A stretch of DNA of 64,000 nt from Sesamum alatum (taxonomy: Eukaryota > Streptophyta > Magnoliopsida > Lamiales > Pedaliaceae): assembly GCA_034509735.1 (NCBI GenBank), contig JACGWO010000004.1, forward strand, positions 14,737,395 through 14,801,394. Direction: 5' to 3'. The notes under the pieces were generated by a model. That model was not told where the DNA came from. It saw nothing but the letters and a program-made list of their open reading frames with translations, and did not search any database. Position 1 is the stretch's first letter, and every line of letters begins with the position of its first letter. Shown here in pieces: positions 24,088 through 34,880 of this stretch. Made by a program: the position numbers and the translations under genes.

Positions 24088-24566
24088 TGATGTGGGTATC
24101 GGCCCAAAGTGGCCAAATGGGCTTCGGAGGCCCAAATATTCAGAATCGGACCAAGAGGTCAACAGGTTGGAGCAGCCGAGGAATATAGGTCGATCCGACC
24201 TAGGTCACACTGACCTAGGTCACACCAATCTGCAACACGTCAGAAAAAAGCATCATTACCTGTAACTCGTCAGAAGGGACATCATTACCTGAAAATGGTG
24301 TTAGAGCAACGAGGCCCAGAGCAAGTGGGCATTCCAGGTCCTATAAAAATCCCCATCTGACACATTTAAGGTACGAATTTATTGCACTTAGATTGGACTA
24401 CCACATCGCACCCTTTTATTTCGAACTACAATTTGGATTAGGCATCGGAGGGCCTTTGCTGGGAAAGCCCCCGCCTAGCCTAACTACCTTCTTTTTTCAG
24501 GTCCCAAGCAACTATCTGAGGAGGTCACTTACGACCTGCGAACTTCAACAAGGCGACCTCAGATCA
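24088..24566 (+). repeat. 3' LTR of Tat-like element
   Basis: 479 bp, TGATGTGGGTATCGG to GACCTCAGATCA; preceded by a purine tract (about 24069-24084). TATAAAAA at 24342-24349. Differs from the 5' LTR by substitutions and a short duplication (CTAGGTCACAC.GACC). Confidence 0.92.
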
Positions 24567-24571
24567 GGTAA

Positions 24572-24792
24572 CTTGCATAAATAATAAAGAAAGTGTTGCA
24601 ACATATAGTGCTGGCTGAATGAATCAATTAATCATCCCATGCTATCCTTCACTATGACTTCTAGTGAAGGAGTACAATTTAAGGTAAGTAGTCTATGCGA
24701 ATTTGTTCCAATATAATCTGTGCTAGTGTTGTTGCAGGTCTTGTGGTGTGCTAATGGATCTATTTATTTCGTTCCTGCCATATATGATATAC
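24572..24792. other. Intergenic stretch, no gene seen
   Basis: The target site of the Tat insertion. An AAGGTAAGTAG donor-like and a TTGCAGGTC acceptor-like site occur, but there is no coding sequence to support exons. Confidence 0.4.
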
Positions 24793-24795
24793 TAA

Positions 24796-24979
24796 GGTCT
24801 CGTTTACATTGAGGGATGGGATTAAATCGTGATAGATTAATGATGGATAAAATATAGAATGAGATTAAATTGTATCACTTATATTTTTATTTAAGTCATC
24901 TATTTGTCATGATTAATCATCTATTTACCTAAATGTAAGTGAACAAGATTGAGTTGGATCCTCACAAGTAAACAAGACC
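24796..24979. mobile_element. Tourist/PIF-Harbinger-like MITE
   Basis: 184 bp with ends GGTCTCGTTTAC and GTAAACAAGACC as inverted repeats and TAA target duplications (24793-24795, 24980-24982). No coding sequence. Confidence 0.75.
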
Positions 24980-25262
24980 TAACAAGACAAGTAGTGCTCT
25001 ATAAGCTGCTTTAATCAAGTGCCTTCCTTGCCATCGCTTAACTACTGAGTTTATTCCTCGCTTCCAATCATCTATAGGCCATTCCGTCTTGAAATTCAAT
25101 GCATCATTTGATACATTGAAACTCAAAAATTGATTTTAATACATCGATATCTCCAAATCAACGAATATTTTTAAAAGAAAACAAATAAATAGAAAACGAT
25201 TATAGAAGTAGACTGGATACTTACATTCATAGGACTCGACCCCATATCCATAATGGAACTTA

Positions 25263-26074
25263 GAGTTTGTTTGGTAGGAGGTGAAAAATGAGTTTATAAA
25301 AAAAATGCAAGTAAAAAGGGATATATAAGAAAAAAGTATGATGTTTGGTTAGGGAGAATAGATGGAGGGGAAGTAAAAGTGGATGTATATGAAACTCCTC
25401 CTAGGACCAATTTTATTTCCGTCCAAGATCCGATGGGAAAATGAAAGTATAAGTTCAAAAAAACAAAAAAAAAAAGAAATATATATTTTATTATTATTAC
25501 ATCTCCTTACATATAATTTTCCCCAATTCTTTCTTCTCGCGCTAATATTACTCGTACATATATGTGGAAATGATAACCAGAGCTACCAAAAACGTCGAAG
25601 TCAACAATCAGGTAAATATATTTTGTTTTAGCATTTTCCAAAAAAATTATTTTTAATTTCCATTAATCTTGATTGAATAAATTCTTTCCCCTTAATGTGT
25701 TGTTAAACCAAGCCTTTGTTGTAATATTTGATATATTAACACATAAAAAATATTCTTGTTCCTGTTACGATGACTATTTTTATTAATAAGTTTCCAAATT
25801 TGATGTTTAAATTCTAATAAGTAACTTAAAATTAATTTAATATAATATTGACTTGTTTATTTTTAGTACAAAATAAAAAGAAATAGTTAATTATTCAAAA
25901 TTCAAAAATTAGTATTTTTTTCTAATTTTTTTTTTTACAAAATAAGAAAAAATATTTAAAATTTATTTTCCTTTCAATCATACCAAACAACTTAAATAAA
26001 AATATTATTCTTTCCACTCCCTCTCGCTTTTTCACTTACACTTTCCCTTTTCTCTCGTTGAACAAAACGAACTC
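25263..26074. mobile_element. Inverted-repeat element, Harbinger-like
   Basis: 812 bp. Ends GAGTTTGTTTGGT and AACGAACTC, with further complementary blocks inside (GGGAGAATAGATGGAGGGG against CCACTCCCTCTCGC). Flanked by TTA and TAA, both fitting the TWA target type but not identical. AT-rich core, no ORF worth calling. Confidence 0.5.
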
Positions 26075-26513
26075 TAAATTTAAAATTTTATGGTTGAAAA
26101 GTTTTGGACCTCAATCGTCCAATGATATCCACTTCATTACTAGAGCTGATTAATTTTCCGAAAATTGGGCCGTAGTCAATTATTACCCATTTAGATCTGT
26201 ATTTATAATACTAATGAAATGTAATCATTGGTACGAAAAAATGTATTTAAACATACCGTCAATTATATTTGTTTTTCTACCATATATTTTTTTAAGTTAA
26301 TTTACTATGAATGATTTTTCTTCATGCATATTTAAGATTCATTCATTTTATCAATTTTGATTGATTATCCATATTATCTTTATTCTCTTTTATTTAATTA
26401 AATAAATATAATAAAAGTTAAATTTTATACATGCATCAAATATGTTTTGATTACTAATTACGTATTAAGTATGAGGGAGTTAAAAGTAACTACTTTTGGT
26501 TGGTAAGTATTTA

Positions 26514-27149
26514 TGATGCATGGACACGAACACGGTGATACGGACACGATATGAAATGGAGACGATGACACGAAAATTTTCAAAAAGTTAGGACACGACA
26601 CGGCACTGACAAAATTATATATGATATATTTTATATATATATATATATATATATTCTTAAATTTTTCATAAAATTTATGCAATATGAAAAATATCAAGAT
26701 AATAGATAAAATAAACATGTCTTATATCTAAATTTTTAATCAAAATACATGACATCAAAATATACATAATTAGTTTTTATTATTAAAAGTACGCAATGAA
26801 AAAATTTCTAATCATCCGAATTAGTTAAATTTTCATGACAATCTCTCAATTTTTTAGTAATTTTATCCTAAAACTTTTAGTTTGAGAATAGTAAATTATT
26901 TTTTTCTTTTTTATTTAGCCCAATCCAAAATATTTTAAAATTATAAAAAATCCTAAACGTCTCCAAAACGTATCAGATACTACTTCAAAACGTATCGGAC
27001 ACGCCAACACTCCTCCAAAATGTGTCCGACACCGTGTCCTTTCTTCCTTTTTTATTTTATAGTTTTAGACACGCCTATGCCGTGTCCAAGGCATGTCCGA
27101 CACGTGTTCAAAGCCTGTTTGAGCCGTGTCCGTGTTCGACACTGCATCA
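26514..27149. repeat. Foldback element rich in GTGTCCGACAC words
   Basis: Starts TGATGCATGGACACGAACACGG and ends CGTGTCCGTGTTCG..TGCATCA, inverted complements. The core holds a (TA)n run and, in the right third, repeated CGTGTCC / GTCCGACAC words. No clean target duplication. Confidence 0.6.
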
Positions 27150-27479
27150 AATAATTTTTAAAAGTGCCCGTACATTATATATTAGTATATATCAATTAAA
27201 TTACCTTCAAGCGTACTTTTTCTTATAACACAAAATAACAATCTCTTTTAAATTTTTCCATCAATAATATTATATTCATAAAAATTTAAAAGTAATAAAA
27301 ATTGTTTAAAAATTACCGACCGATAGTTTTTTATTTTATTTCTTTTCTCTTCCATATAATCAAATAAACAAAATTTAAATCATACACACGCGTAGAGTTG
27401 CTCCAGTACCTAGCCAGAGAGTATTTCATAAAATGACTACGAAATTCTAATATTTCCTGGTGAGGAGTTCTAACATTAG
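27150..27479. other. AT-rich intergenic stretch
   Basis: No feature recognised. Confidence 0.5.
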
Positions 27480-27760
27480 TTGAAAATTTATTATTAGCTT
27501 ATCGCAAAAACTATCATAAATAATTATTGTTAATTATAATTAAATAAAAATTATTATAAAAATTTATATTATTCACCATGAAACTATTTTCACCATGAGT
27601 ATGAGCCATAAAAAAAAATTGTCATGATTTTTAGCCATGACAAATATTTTTGCCATACTCACTAAAAACACGGTCAACAACCTGGCTATGATAAATAACT
27701 ATTTAGTACGGACATTTATTTTCAACTATTACAATTAATCATAATTAAATTTCAAATTTC
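27480..27760. repeat. MITE-like copy of the gccatgacaa family
   Basis: Shares GCCATGACAAATATTTTTGCCAT-type words and the CAACAACC block with 7095-7400 and resembles 29959-30264. Boundaries not defined. Confidence 0.45.
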
Positions 27761-28185
27761 TTTTAAGTGTGCGTGAGGTCCATATTAAGAGGACTGATGG
27801 GAAATGAAAATAGACAAAAAAAAAAAAAAAAAAAAAAATCCTCATTGCTTTTCCCCTTGTTTGTGGGCAGCGATTCATTTGCTTTTTTTTTTTTTTTTTT
27901 TTATAATTCAATTATCGTAACCCTGACATGGAAAAATACAGTTGAAGTGCACTTTCATCCACACCAAACATTATCACTGTTTCTTTGTTTTGTCTTATAC
28001 ATGGTGCACGCGATCCATGCTCTATTTTGTTCCTCATTAATAATTCTACTCGTTTTCTGCGCGCCTCACAGTCGAAATAGAGACCCAACAGACCTGTTAA
28101 GAGTATTGTGTCAGTGTGATATGTGTTTGTCGGGATCTTTATAACTAATTTTTTGCTGCGAAAAATTGAAATCTAATCATATCGG
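27761..28185. other. Stretch with long A- and T-runs
   Basis: A 24-base A-run near 27815-27838 and a T-run near 27881-27902. The ORF that spans them is a product of the homopolymers and is not called. Confidence 0.5.
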
Positions 28186-28189
28186 AAAA

Positions 28190-28370
28190 TTTCTGCTCGA
28201 ATCAGGTTTGGTGGAGTCAAACCAATTATAAAGCAAGTGTGATACACTTGTTATGTGATTGGTCATTTTTCCTAAACTGTACAGTAATTATACGACAAGT
28301 GTATTGCACTTGTCATATGATTGATTCCAGTTTGACCGAGTCGATTCCGGACTAAAATTTTTCAACCATG
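28190..28370. repeat. Small foldback MITE
   Basis: Arms AATCAGGTTTGGTGGAGTCA and TTTGACCGAGTCGATTCC, plus GCAAGTGTGATACACTTG and CAAGTGTATTGCACTTG inner palindromes. Half of the same repeat occurs at 11716-11790. Confidence 0.55.
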
Positions 28371-28448
28371 TGAGGGCCGCAACACAAAAGTCAGAACTTA
28401 TATGTAGCCCCTCCAAACGCTATGGCAATGATTCAAGGAAATTATATT

Positions 28449-29090
28449 TTTCGGCTTGTATCTTAGGACCTGTACATTTTTCGTCCTGTTTCATACGGTA
28501 TTATCATTAATGGTCTTATAAGTGACAAAAACTCTCGTTTTTAGTCATTTCGTCATATTCTGTTAGTAGTTTTATGGAAAAGGCACATGATAAGTATTGG
28601 GATAAATGCAATTTACCCCACTGTGATATAAGAAATGAGCAAAAACCCCCTTATAAAAAAAATAATTAGCAAATTACTCCCTGTGATCTTAAAATTAAGT
28701 AAATTACCCCCTGTTTTTTCCCTTGATAGGGGGGTAGTTTGCTTCATTTCTCAAAACATAGGGAGGTAATTTGCGAATTATTTTTTCACAAGGAAATTTT
28801 TGCTCATTTCTTATATCACAGGGGGTAAATTGCATTTATCCCGATAAGTATCCGGTCGTTATCAAAAATACTAATGGAATCTAACAAAACGACTAAAAGT
28901 GATTTTTTTTTTTTCATATTTTTGTAGCTAATGGGACTAAAAGTGCTAAGCACGTGATAAAAATAGCTGAAGAGTTAACGACCATATGCTTAGTGCGTGC
29001 ATTTTCTGTCAAAATACTAACAGAATCGGATGAATGAGCTAAAAGTTAAATTTTTTTTTGTAACTTATAGGACCATGAATAAAAAACTTG
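28449..29090. repeat. Foldback element carrying a nested MITE
   Basis: Left arm (TTAGGACC..GTC..ATAAGTGACAAAAACTC..CGTCATATTCTGTTAGTA) is complementary to the right arm ending TACTAACAGAATCGG..GTAACTTATAGGACCATG. The loop is interrupted by the element at 28598-28842. Confidence 0.6.
28598..28842. mobile_element. MULE-type foldback MITE, 9-bp target duplication
   Basis: Begins TGGGATAAATGCAATTTACC and ends GGTAAATTGCATTTATCCC; almost the whole element folds back. Perfect 9-bp repeats GATAAGTAT lie at 28589-28597 and 28843-28851. The duplication length fits Mutator-like elements. Confidence 0.8.
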
Positions 29091-29109
29091 TAATCAATGG
29101 AAAGAAGAG

Positions 29110-29364
29110 ACCGATAATTTCTTGCTCGAGCGGTGAGGTTGAAGTCCCACAACCAAAAGACCGTGAGTTCGAGTACTACGGATGTAGAGTGTTGTTTAGT
29201 TTATAGAGGATGTTTGTATTATTCCTTTGGTTGCTTTAATATATGTATTAGTAGATATAGAAATGTTGTCATATTATAGATTGAATATTGTAATATCAAT
29301 TAGTTGTTGTAGAAACATTACTGTATTTTCAAATTAATAATTTGTCGTTCATTATTAAAAAAAA
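29110..29364 (+). mobile_element. tRNA-derived SINE (family 1), with perfect target duplication
   Basis: 255 bp with an A-run tail. Flanked by perfect 14-bp repeats AATGGAAAGAAGAG (29096-29109, 29365-29378). The head aligns to the SINE at 10289-10522, with pol III boxes CTCGAGCGG (A) and GAGTTCGAGTAC (B). Confidence 0.88.
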
Positions 29365-29580
29365 AATGGAAAGAAGAGTATATTACGACCCTAAAATATG
29401 ACACAAAAAAAGCTATTTTTCTACAAAATTTTGAATCCAAATTATGAATATATCAACATTCGACCCTGATCAAGAGACCACAACGATGGGTGGTTATTAT
29501 GTTTCTGCTGACGTCATATTTATCTTTATCTCGGAGTATGATTGGACAATGTTCTCTTGGCAGTACATATACACTTCAAA

Positions 29581-29668
29581 GTTCTCTAAATTTCCATTAA
29601 ATCTGCAGTAATATAAATGGTTTGTTTTTCTGTTAGAAAAAAAAAAAAAAAAAAGTTCTCTAAATTTC
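29581..29668 (+). mobile_element. Short poly(A) retro-insertion
   Basis: 14-bp direct repeats GTTCTCTAAATTTC (29581-29594, 29655-29668) bracket about 60 bp: 40 bp of unknown sequence ending TTCTGTTAG plus an A-run. Looks like a very truncated LINE or mRNA 3' end. Confidence 0.6.
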
Positions 29669-29695
29669 AGGTCGAGAATTTATGAATTTGAAAGA

Positions 29696-29923
29696 TTTTT
29701 TTTTAATTGAAAACTATGAATTTTATTAATTAAAAGTAAAGTGATTACATTCAATCCTATCGGCTATCAATATCGAATACAGACAATTACAAACAATCAA
29801 ATCAATAATATCACATAAACTAACACCTAGTTATTACAACAACAAATCATATCTACAATATCGAATCCATGACCTTCAGAATTATTGGCCTCAACTTCGC
29901 CAACTAAGCTAGGCCTCCTCGAC
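29696..29923 (-). mobile_element. tRNA-derived SINE, family 2
   Basis: On the minus strand the head has an A box (TAGCTTAGTTGG) and a B box-like ATGGATTCGATA; the tail is the T-run at 29696-29704. Perfect 12-bp repeats GAATTTGAAAGA flank it (29684-29695, 29924-29935). The body differs from family 1. Confidence 0.8.
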
Positions 29924-29958
29924 GAATTTGAAAGAATTACACACATGAAATTTTAATC

Positions 29959-30264
29959 CACTACCAAAAAACATATTTTTTTTGCTATATTAAAAATAAT
30001 CATGGCTTAAAAATTATGATAAATCAATATTATTAAAACGATCGAATAAAACTAATGCGAAAACTTAAATATTTATCATATATTTTGTCATAATTTTTAG
30101 CCGTGGTCAAAACATTTGCCTTGATTTTGGGCATGCTAGTTTTGGCCAAACTTGTAGAAATAATGGTAATAACCGTTGCGAAATCATAATTAATTTATAT
30201 TTATCATAATTTCTTTTTTAACCACAATAAATAACTGTAGCTAAAAATTATATTTTTTCTAGCG
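29959..30264. mobile_element. CACTA-type MITE
   Basis: 306 bp from CACTACCAAAAAAC to ATTTTTTCTAGCG, with 3-bp ATC repeats on both sides (29956-29958, 30265-30267). Internal GCCGTGGTCAAAAC and AACCACAATAAATAACTGT words recur at 63240-63320 and in the MITE-like copies above. Confidence 0.65.
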
Positions 30265-30769
30265 ATCGTAATTCATCTCTAATTAATCACATGATAACCA
30301 TAATTTATTATAATTTGTCGCACTTCTCTGCAGTGTATATTGGTTGCATGCGTGATGAGTGTAAATTCGTTTATTCTCTATTTTTTCTTTTTTTAAATTA
30401 TATAATTATATATATTCTAATAAATAATTCAATTAATACATTAATATAATTAAAATAATAAAATAAATTACAGAAAATTCACAAGACTAATATAAAGTGG
30501 TCAAATATCCACATATTAAGTAGGATTCGAACTCATACCCTCAAATTTGTAATAATCTTTCTTCAATGACAGTCCAAAATTAGCAATAATTGTATATATT
30601 AAATAATAATAATAATAATTTTTATCTGTAATAATAATAGTAATTAAATTATTGTTGTTCATAGTAATTAGCTGCAGTATGTTTATCGAAAATATACTAA
30701 CAATATATAGTCATATATAGAGGCATTCTCATGATTTTATGTCACAACTTTTTAATTGTAAAAAAAAAA
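30265..30769. other. AT-rich intergenic stretch
   Basis: Simple AAT/ATA repeats (30603-30625); nothing else recognised. Confidence 0.5.
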
Positions 30770-30990
30770 AAAGAAAAAAAAAAGAACCAGCTTGGAGTCG
30801 TAATTTTGACATTTTCATGTCAGATAACGGCTCGCCCTTATTTTTAAGAAAAGCTTGGAGTCGGCATTTTTTTTTCTTTTTTGTTTTTTCGTAAAAACAT
30901 GGCCAAGTCATTGGTGGCGGGAGTTGTTACCTCCGCCAACGACTCCTCTTTTATTTTATTTTCTTTTGTTAATTATTGATTATTATTTTA
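30770..30990 (+). repeat. GGAGTCG foldback segment, left copy
   Basis: Contains CTTGGAGTCG, GGCCAAGTCATTGGTG, GGGAGTTGTTACCT and CAACGACTCCT, then TTGTTAATTATTGATTATT. The same blocks appear in the same order on the opposite strand at 50150-50370. Confidence 0.65.
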
Positions 30991-31182
30991 AGTAATAATT
31001 AATTTTAATATATTTAGGATTTGCATGGGTTTGATACCATTCATTATCAGGAGTTGCATGACTTTGATACCATTATTATGTACTAATTTTAATTAATACT
31101 TAAGTATTACTTACAGAATTAATTATTATTTTTAATATTCTAAATTGTAATTATTATTTCATAATATATTTTTATTAATAAA

Positions 31183-31553
31183 AATTATATTTTTGGTCCT
31201 GTAACTATAGCTCGTTAGCACTTTTGATTATGTAACTCACTCCATTTACACAATAGTCCATTTTTGATGAGTTTAGTCCTGAACATCTAACATTTGGTCC
31301 TTTTTTGGTAAATTTAATCATGTGTTGATAATTTTGGTTCCATTCTCTCTCAAGTTGATCTCATTTTTTATTCTGTAATTATATGTCATAAGGATCAAAT
31401 TTGTCAACACATGACTAAATTTACTTAAAAAAGGACCAAATCTGATATGTGTTGGACTAAATTTATCAAAAAATGACTAAATGTGTAAACAAAGTAAGTT
31501 ATAGGACCAAAATTACTAACGAGCTAATGTTACAGGACTAAAAATATAATTTT
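31183..31553. mobile_element. Foldback MITE
   Basis: Left arm AAATTATATTTTTGGTCC..GTAACTATAGCTCGTTAGCA is complementary to the right arm ACTAACGAGCTAATGTTAC..GGACTAAAAATATAATTT. No clear target duplication. Uses the same GGTCCTGTAAC words as three other foldbacks in this window. Confidence 0.7.
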
Positions 31554-32739
31554 GCTATTTTTATTTTATAATTCAATAATTAATAAATGTTAATATTAAT
31601 TAAATATTACATGTAATATTACATTTGTGTAAAAAGATAGAAAAATAATAAAATAATAAAAATATTACAAAATTAGTGATAATTATAAATTTTAATAATG
31701 TTTCCCTTCCTACAAGTATGATGTTAGATTTGGCATCGATTTTTTCTTCTTTCCTCAACTATCGATTCTATTGGATTGTTTTGTTGTTGTCATCATGATC
31801 GGCATGATTATGCAATCGACGCGATAATGTTGTATAGTTCACTACAATTTTTTTTTATTGGAATGACATTTGGAATTCTCGATTTTAAATTTATAATATT
31901 TTTAATAAATTAGGAACGGTCTCTGTAACGGCAAGCCCTCCTTTTCTTTGACAGACGTTACAAAATATTTATAACAACTTTTGAAGAAGCTGTTACTAAA
32001 GTGTACAGGATTTTCTACCGGCCATGTAAACTGTTACCATCAGTGATCGGATGTTCAAATTGGCGTTGTAACTCTATTTAGGACGGCCAACCTTGAAATT
32101 ATTGGATCTATTTTTGGAACGACTATTGTAACACTAATAGTTATAAGTCTATATCTGTATTCGAACGTTCTGTTTAACAGTTTTTAGAACATTCGTGACC
32201 TATTATTTGTAATGATTTTTGTACCTCATGTTGTAACATCAGTTTAACACATATTGTAACTATTGTGACTCCTTTTGTGTACGTAGTGTGTACCTCATTT
32301 TGTCGTAGTTATTGTAACGGCTTCTAAACCGGTGGTTGTTCCTGCTTTAGAAACGAGTTTGTCAACAGTTTTTAAGCATTTTGTATCTCAAATGGGAAGA
32401 GTTATTATATCGATATTTGTAATGGTTTTGTAATTTGGTTGGAACAACTTTTTTAATTTTTTTCAGGTTGTGTGTTGGTGAAGTGTACTCCGAAAATCGT
32501 TATACAAGCCGGTACAAATTATAATGTTATTATATATCTTATTTATTTTTACATTATTATAATATTTATTTTTATAATTTTTTCTTTACATTTTTAATTA
32601 CAAATATTTCGTTGAATTTCTTAAATAAGAAATATTTCAAATAAATTATCTAGCATGAAAATAGTAACATATAATGAAGAAAATAAAAATAGTGTTTAAT
32701 ATCGTATTTATATACATACAACTTTTAAATAAAAAAAGA

Positions 32740-33830
32740 AGCAAAAATATCCCTAATCTAGATTTGGCTCCTCGTCGGCAGCATCCGCACCGTTTTGTGC
32801 CTCGTCGTCAGGAGCTGGGGATCAGCTGGAGGCTGGGACGGTTGGGGCGGTGAAGGGGCTGGCTAGGTGGATGCCAAATGCTCTAGCAACTCCTCGATCC
32901 ACGTGACTCGATCATCAAGATCTGGGTGTCACAATTGCGGTGATGCTAACATATGCGAGCAGCTGGACTATGATGGTCTAACAAACGTGTTTTGGGCCTT
33001 GGAACCGAGACCAAGTACACGACCTCTCTTTCGATCGCCCACTGCCGACATCAATAGTTGTTCCTCGGTCATGGCCACCGAGCCTTGAGAAGATGATGGA
33101 GGATTATCATTCGATGGCGGGGTCTGTTATTCCTCCATCATCCTCAGGAATGTCTCCTATGAATCCGATTAGGTGATTAGTAAAAAAAAAATAGTTTCAA
33201 CTGAAAAAAAATTATAAGTATAAAACTATTTACCGCTACCTCCTCTGACCTCGGACTGCTTCATTGCCCGTCCTTCTTCCTTTTGTAGACTTCGAAAAAC
33301 ACATCCATCTATTGACAGGGCGACCGAGTTGTACCTCCTGGCCCATGAACCGAAAAAAAATATCTAGGTCTTTTTAAATAATAAAAGTATTAAAACAAAG
33401 ACATTTACCATCTTCCGCTTATGTTGGCCAAAGGAGGACGATCCCTATCGATAGACGATAGTTGTTGCCACCGGGTTAGCTGTCTGATTAGCCTAATTCT
33501 TGGTTGAGGCGGCCTTGAAGTTTCGGCTCCCCCAGTACTCCAATAGCTGGCGCCAAATCTTTTCGTTATCCACAGCACCGGGACAATTGAGCTCGGGCGT
33601 CCGTGAACTGCTTGCGCAAGAACTTACCGGCCTGCCACTTGAAGATTTTGAATATCAATTCATCATCATAGTCCCATTAGGAAGTGAGCTGCAAATTCAC
33701 ATAGTTAAAATAAGTGTAAGTAATCGATACGAATCAATATTCAAATTTGACAACGTAATTAAAAATTTGAACAACCTTACCTTTATATTCAAACCAGAAG
33801 AGCTGGTGCTCCTGTGAAATATGTGATACA
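32740..33830 (-). pseudogene. Ptta/En/Spm plant transposase (Transposase_24-like) remnant
   Basis: Minus strand fragments: FKIFKWQAGKFLRKQFTDARAQL-like text broken by frameshifts, then DNEKIWRQLLEYWGSRNFKA, GSSSFGQHKRKM, and further on RKRGRVLGLGSKAQNTF. The W..L..YW.S..F and GS.SF..H blocks are typical of the second CACTA-encoded protein. Lies downstream of the TNP2 remnant, as in other CACTA elements. Many stops; not functional. Confidence 0.6.
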
Positions 33831-33889
33831 GATTCCCAGGAATGAGGATAATGGTTGCGCACCGTATTATTGATCGTTGTGTTGAAATT

Positions 33890-34735
33890 TTATTATAATT
33901 ATATATTATATTATAATTTAATAGAAAGTATATAATAATTTAGTATAAAGTATATTATTTTTATTATTTTTAAGTACATCATATTTATTTTTAATGGTAA
34001 TATAAACTTAGATATTATATTGCTTTTCCTAAAATTTGTACTAAATTCCAACAATTTCACTGATTTTCCGATTTTGTTGAATATTCTTAATTTTCTAAAA
34101 TGAGATAAAAAAGTACAGAAAATTATGGGAAATTGCAGGAAAACAATGAAAGTTAAAGAAAATTACAAAGTTACAGAAAATTTCAAAAAAAAATTCTGAA
34201 AATTTATATCAATTTTTAGAAATTTACAGAAATTTTATAAAATTGAGAAAAATAATGTTATAATTTTCTAAATGGAGAAAAATAATGTTTTAAATTGAGC
34301 ATGCAGAAAGTTTATGAAAGTATATTATATTTTCAATAAATAATTTTCTTGAGAAAAAAAAAAACAGAACTTTTTTCCAAAAAATATTCATACTTTTGAC
34401 ATAAAATACATCCAATATTTTTCCAACAAATATTCGTACATAAAACAGAAAATACCATTGACATTTCAACATTTCAATACTAATCATAAATTAAATTAGA
34501 AAATACAAAAACAACAAACCAATATTCAATATATAAATTATAATACAAAAATTAAAAACAAACTTCATCAACATGTACAACACAAAATCATTTCAGAAAT
34601 AAATTAAACAAAAAAAAAGAAAACCACAAGGTTGCAAAAAAACCCTAGGTGAGAACGGAGAGACGCGATGGTGACGGGCGACGTATGGCGAAGAGAGAGA
34701 GAGAGGAACAGAGAGAGACAATGGCATTGAACGGC
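33890..34735. other. AT-rich, ACAGAAAATT-rich filler in CACTA element
   Basis: Short degenerate repeats of (A)CAGAAAATT and AAATTTACAGAAATTT from about 34080 to 34290; no coding sequence recognised. Confidence 0.5.
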
Positions 34736-34880
34736 TGAGTTGAGCGACAGTGGGGGGGGGGGGGGATAACAGCAACAGGGGTGAGGGAAGTTGAAGGGGG
34801 GGGGGGGTAACGGTGGCAGGGGGTGGGGATTGGGGGTTTGAGCGAGAGACAGAGAAGGAGAGGGAGGGAAGGAGATGAAG
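34736..34880 (+). other. G-run rich segment
   Basis: Two runs of 12-15 G plus several GGG/GGGG blocks within an otherwise AT-rich element. The opposite strand gives proline-rich reading frames that are artefacts of the C-runs. Confidence 0.7.

Larger units (their letters stand above)
13835..24566 (+). mobile_element. Complete Tat-lineage Ty3/gypsy retrotransposon, decayed coding
   Basis: Bounded by perfect 5-bp target duplications GGTAA (13830-13834 and 24567-24571). Two LTRs, PBS, gag, protease, RT, RNase H, a second (archaeal-type) RNase H, integrase, a tandem-repeat spacer and an antisense extra ORF region. The second RNase H after the native one and the antisense ORF before the 3' LTR are known features of Tat/Retand-like elements. 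Stops and frameshifts make it non-functional. The 5' LTR holds a nested solo LTR. Confidence 0.92.

Noticed and set aside
24660..24760. Donor-like AAGGTAAGTAG and acceptor-like TTGCAGGTC suggesting a small intron
   Set aside because: No open coding sequence on either side and no recognised protein; chance splice-like words are common in AT-rich DNA.
27767..28144. 125-codon ORF
   Set aside because: Contains Lys and Phe runs from A24 and T22 homopolymers; no similarity to any family I know.
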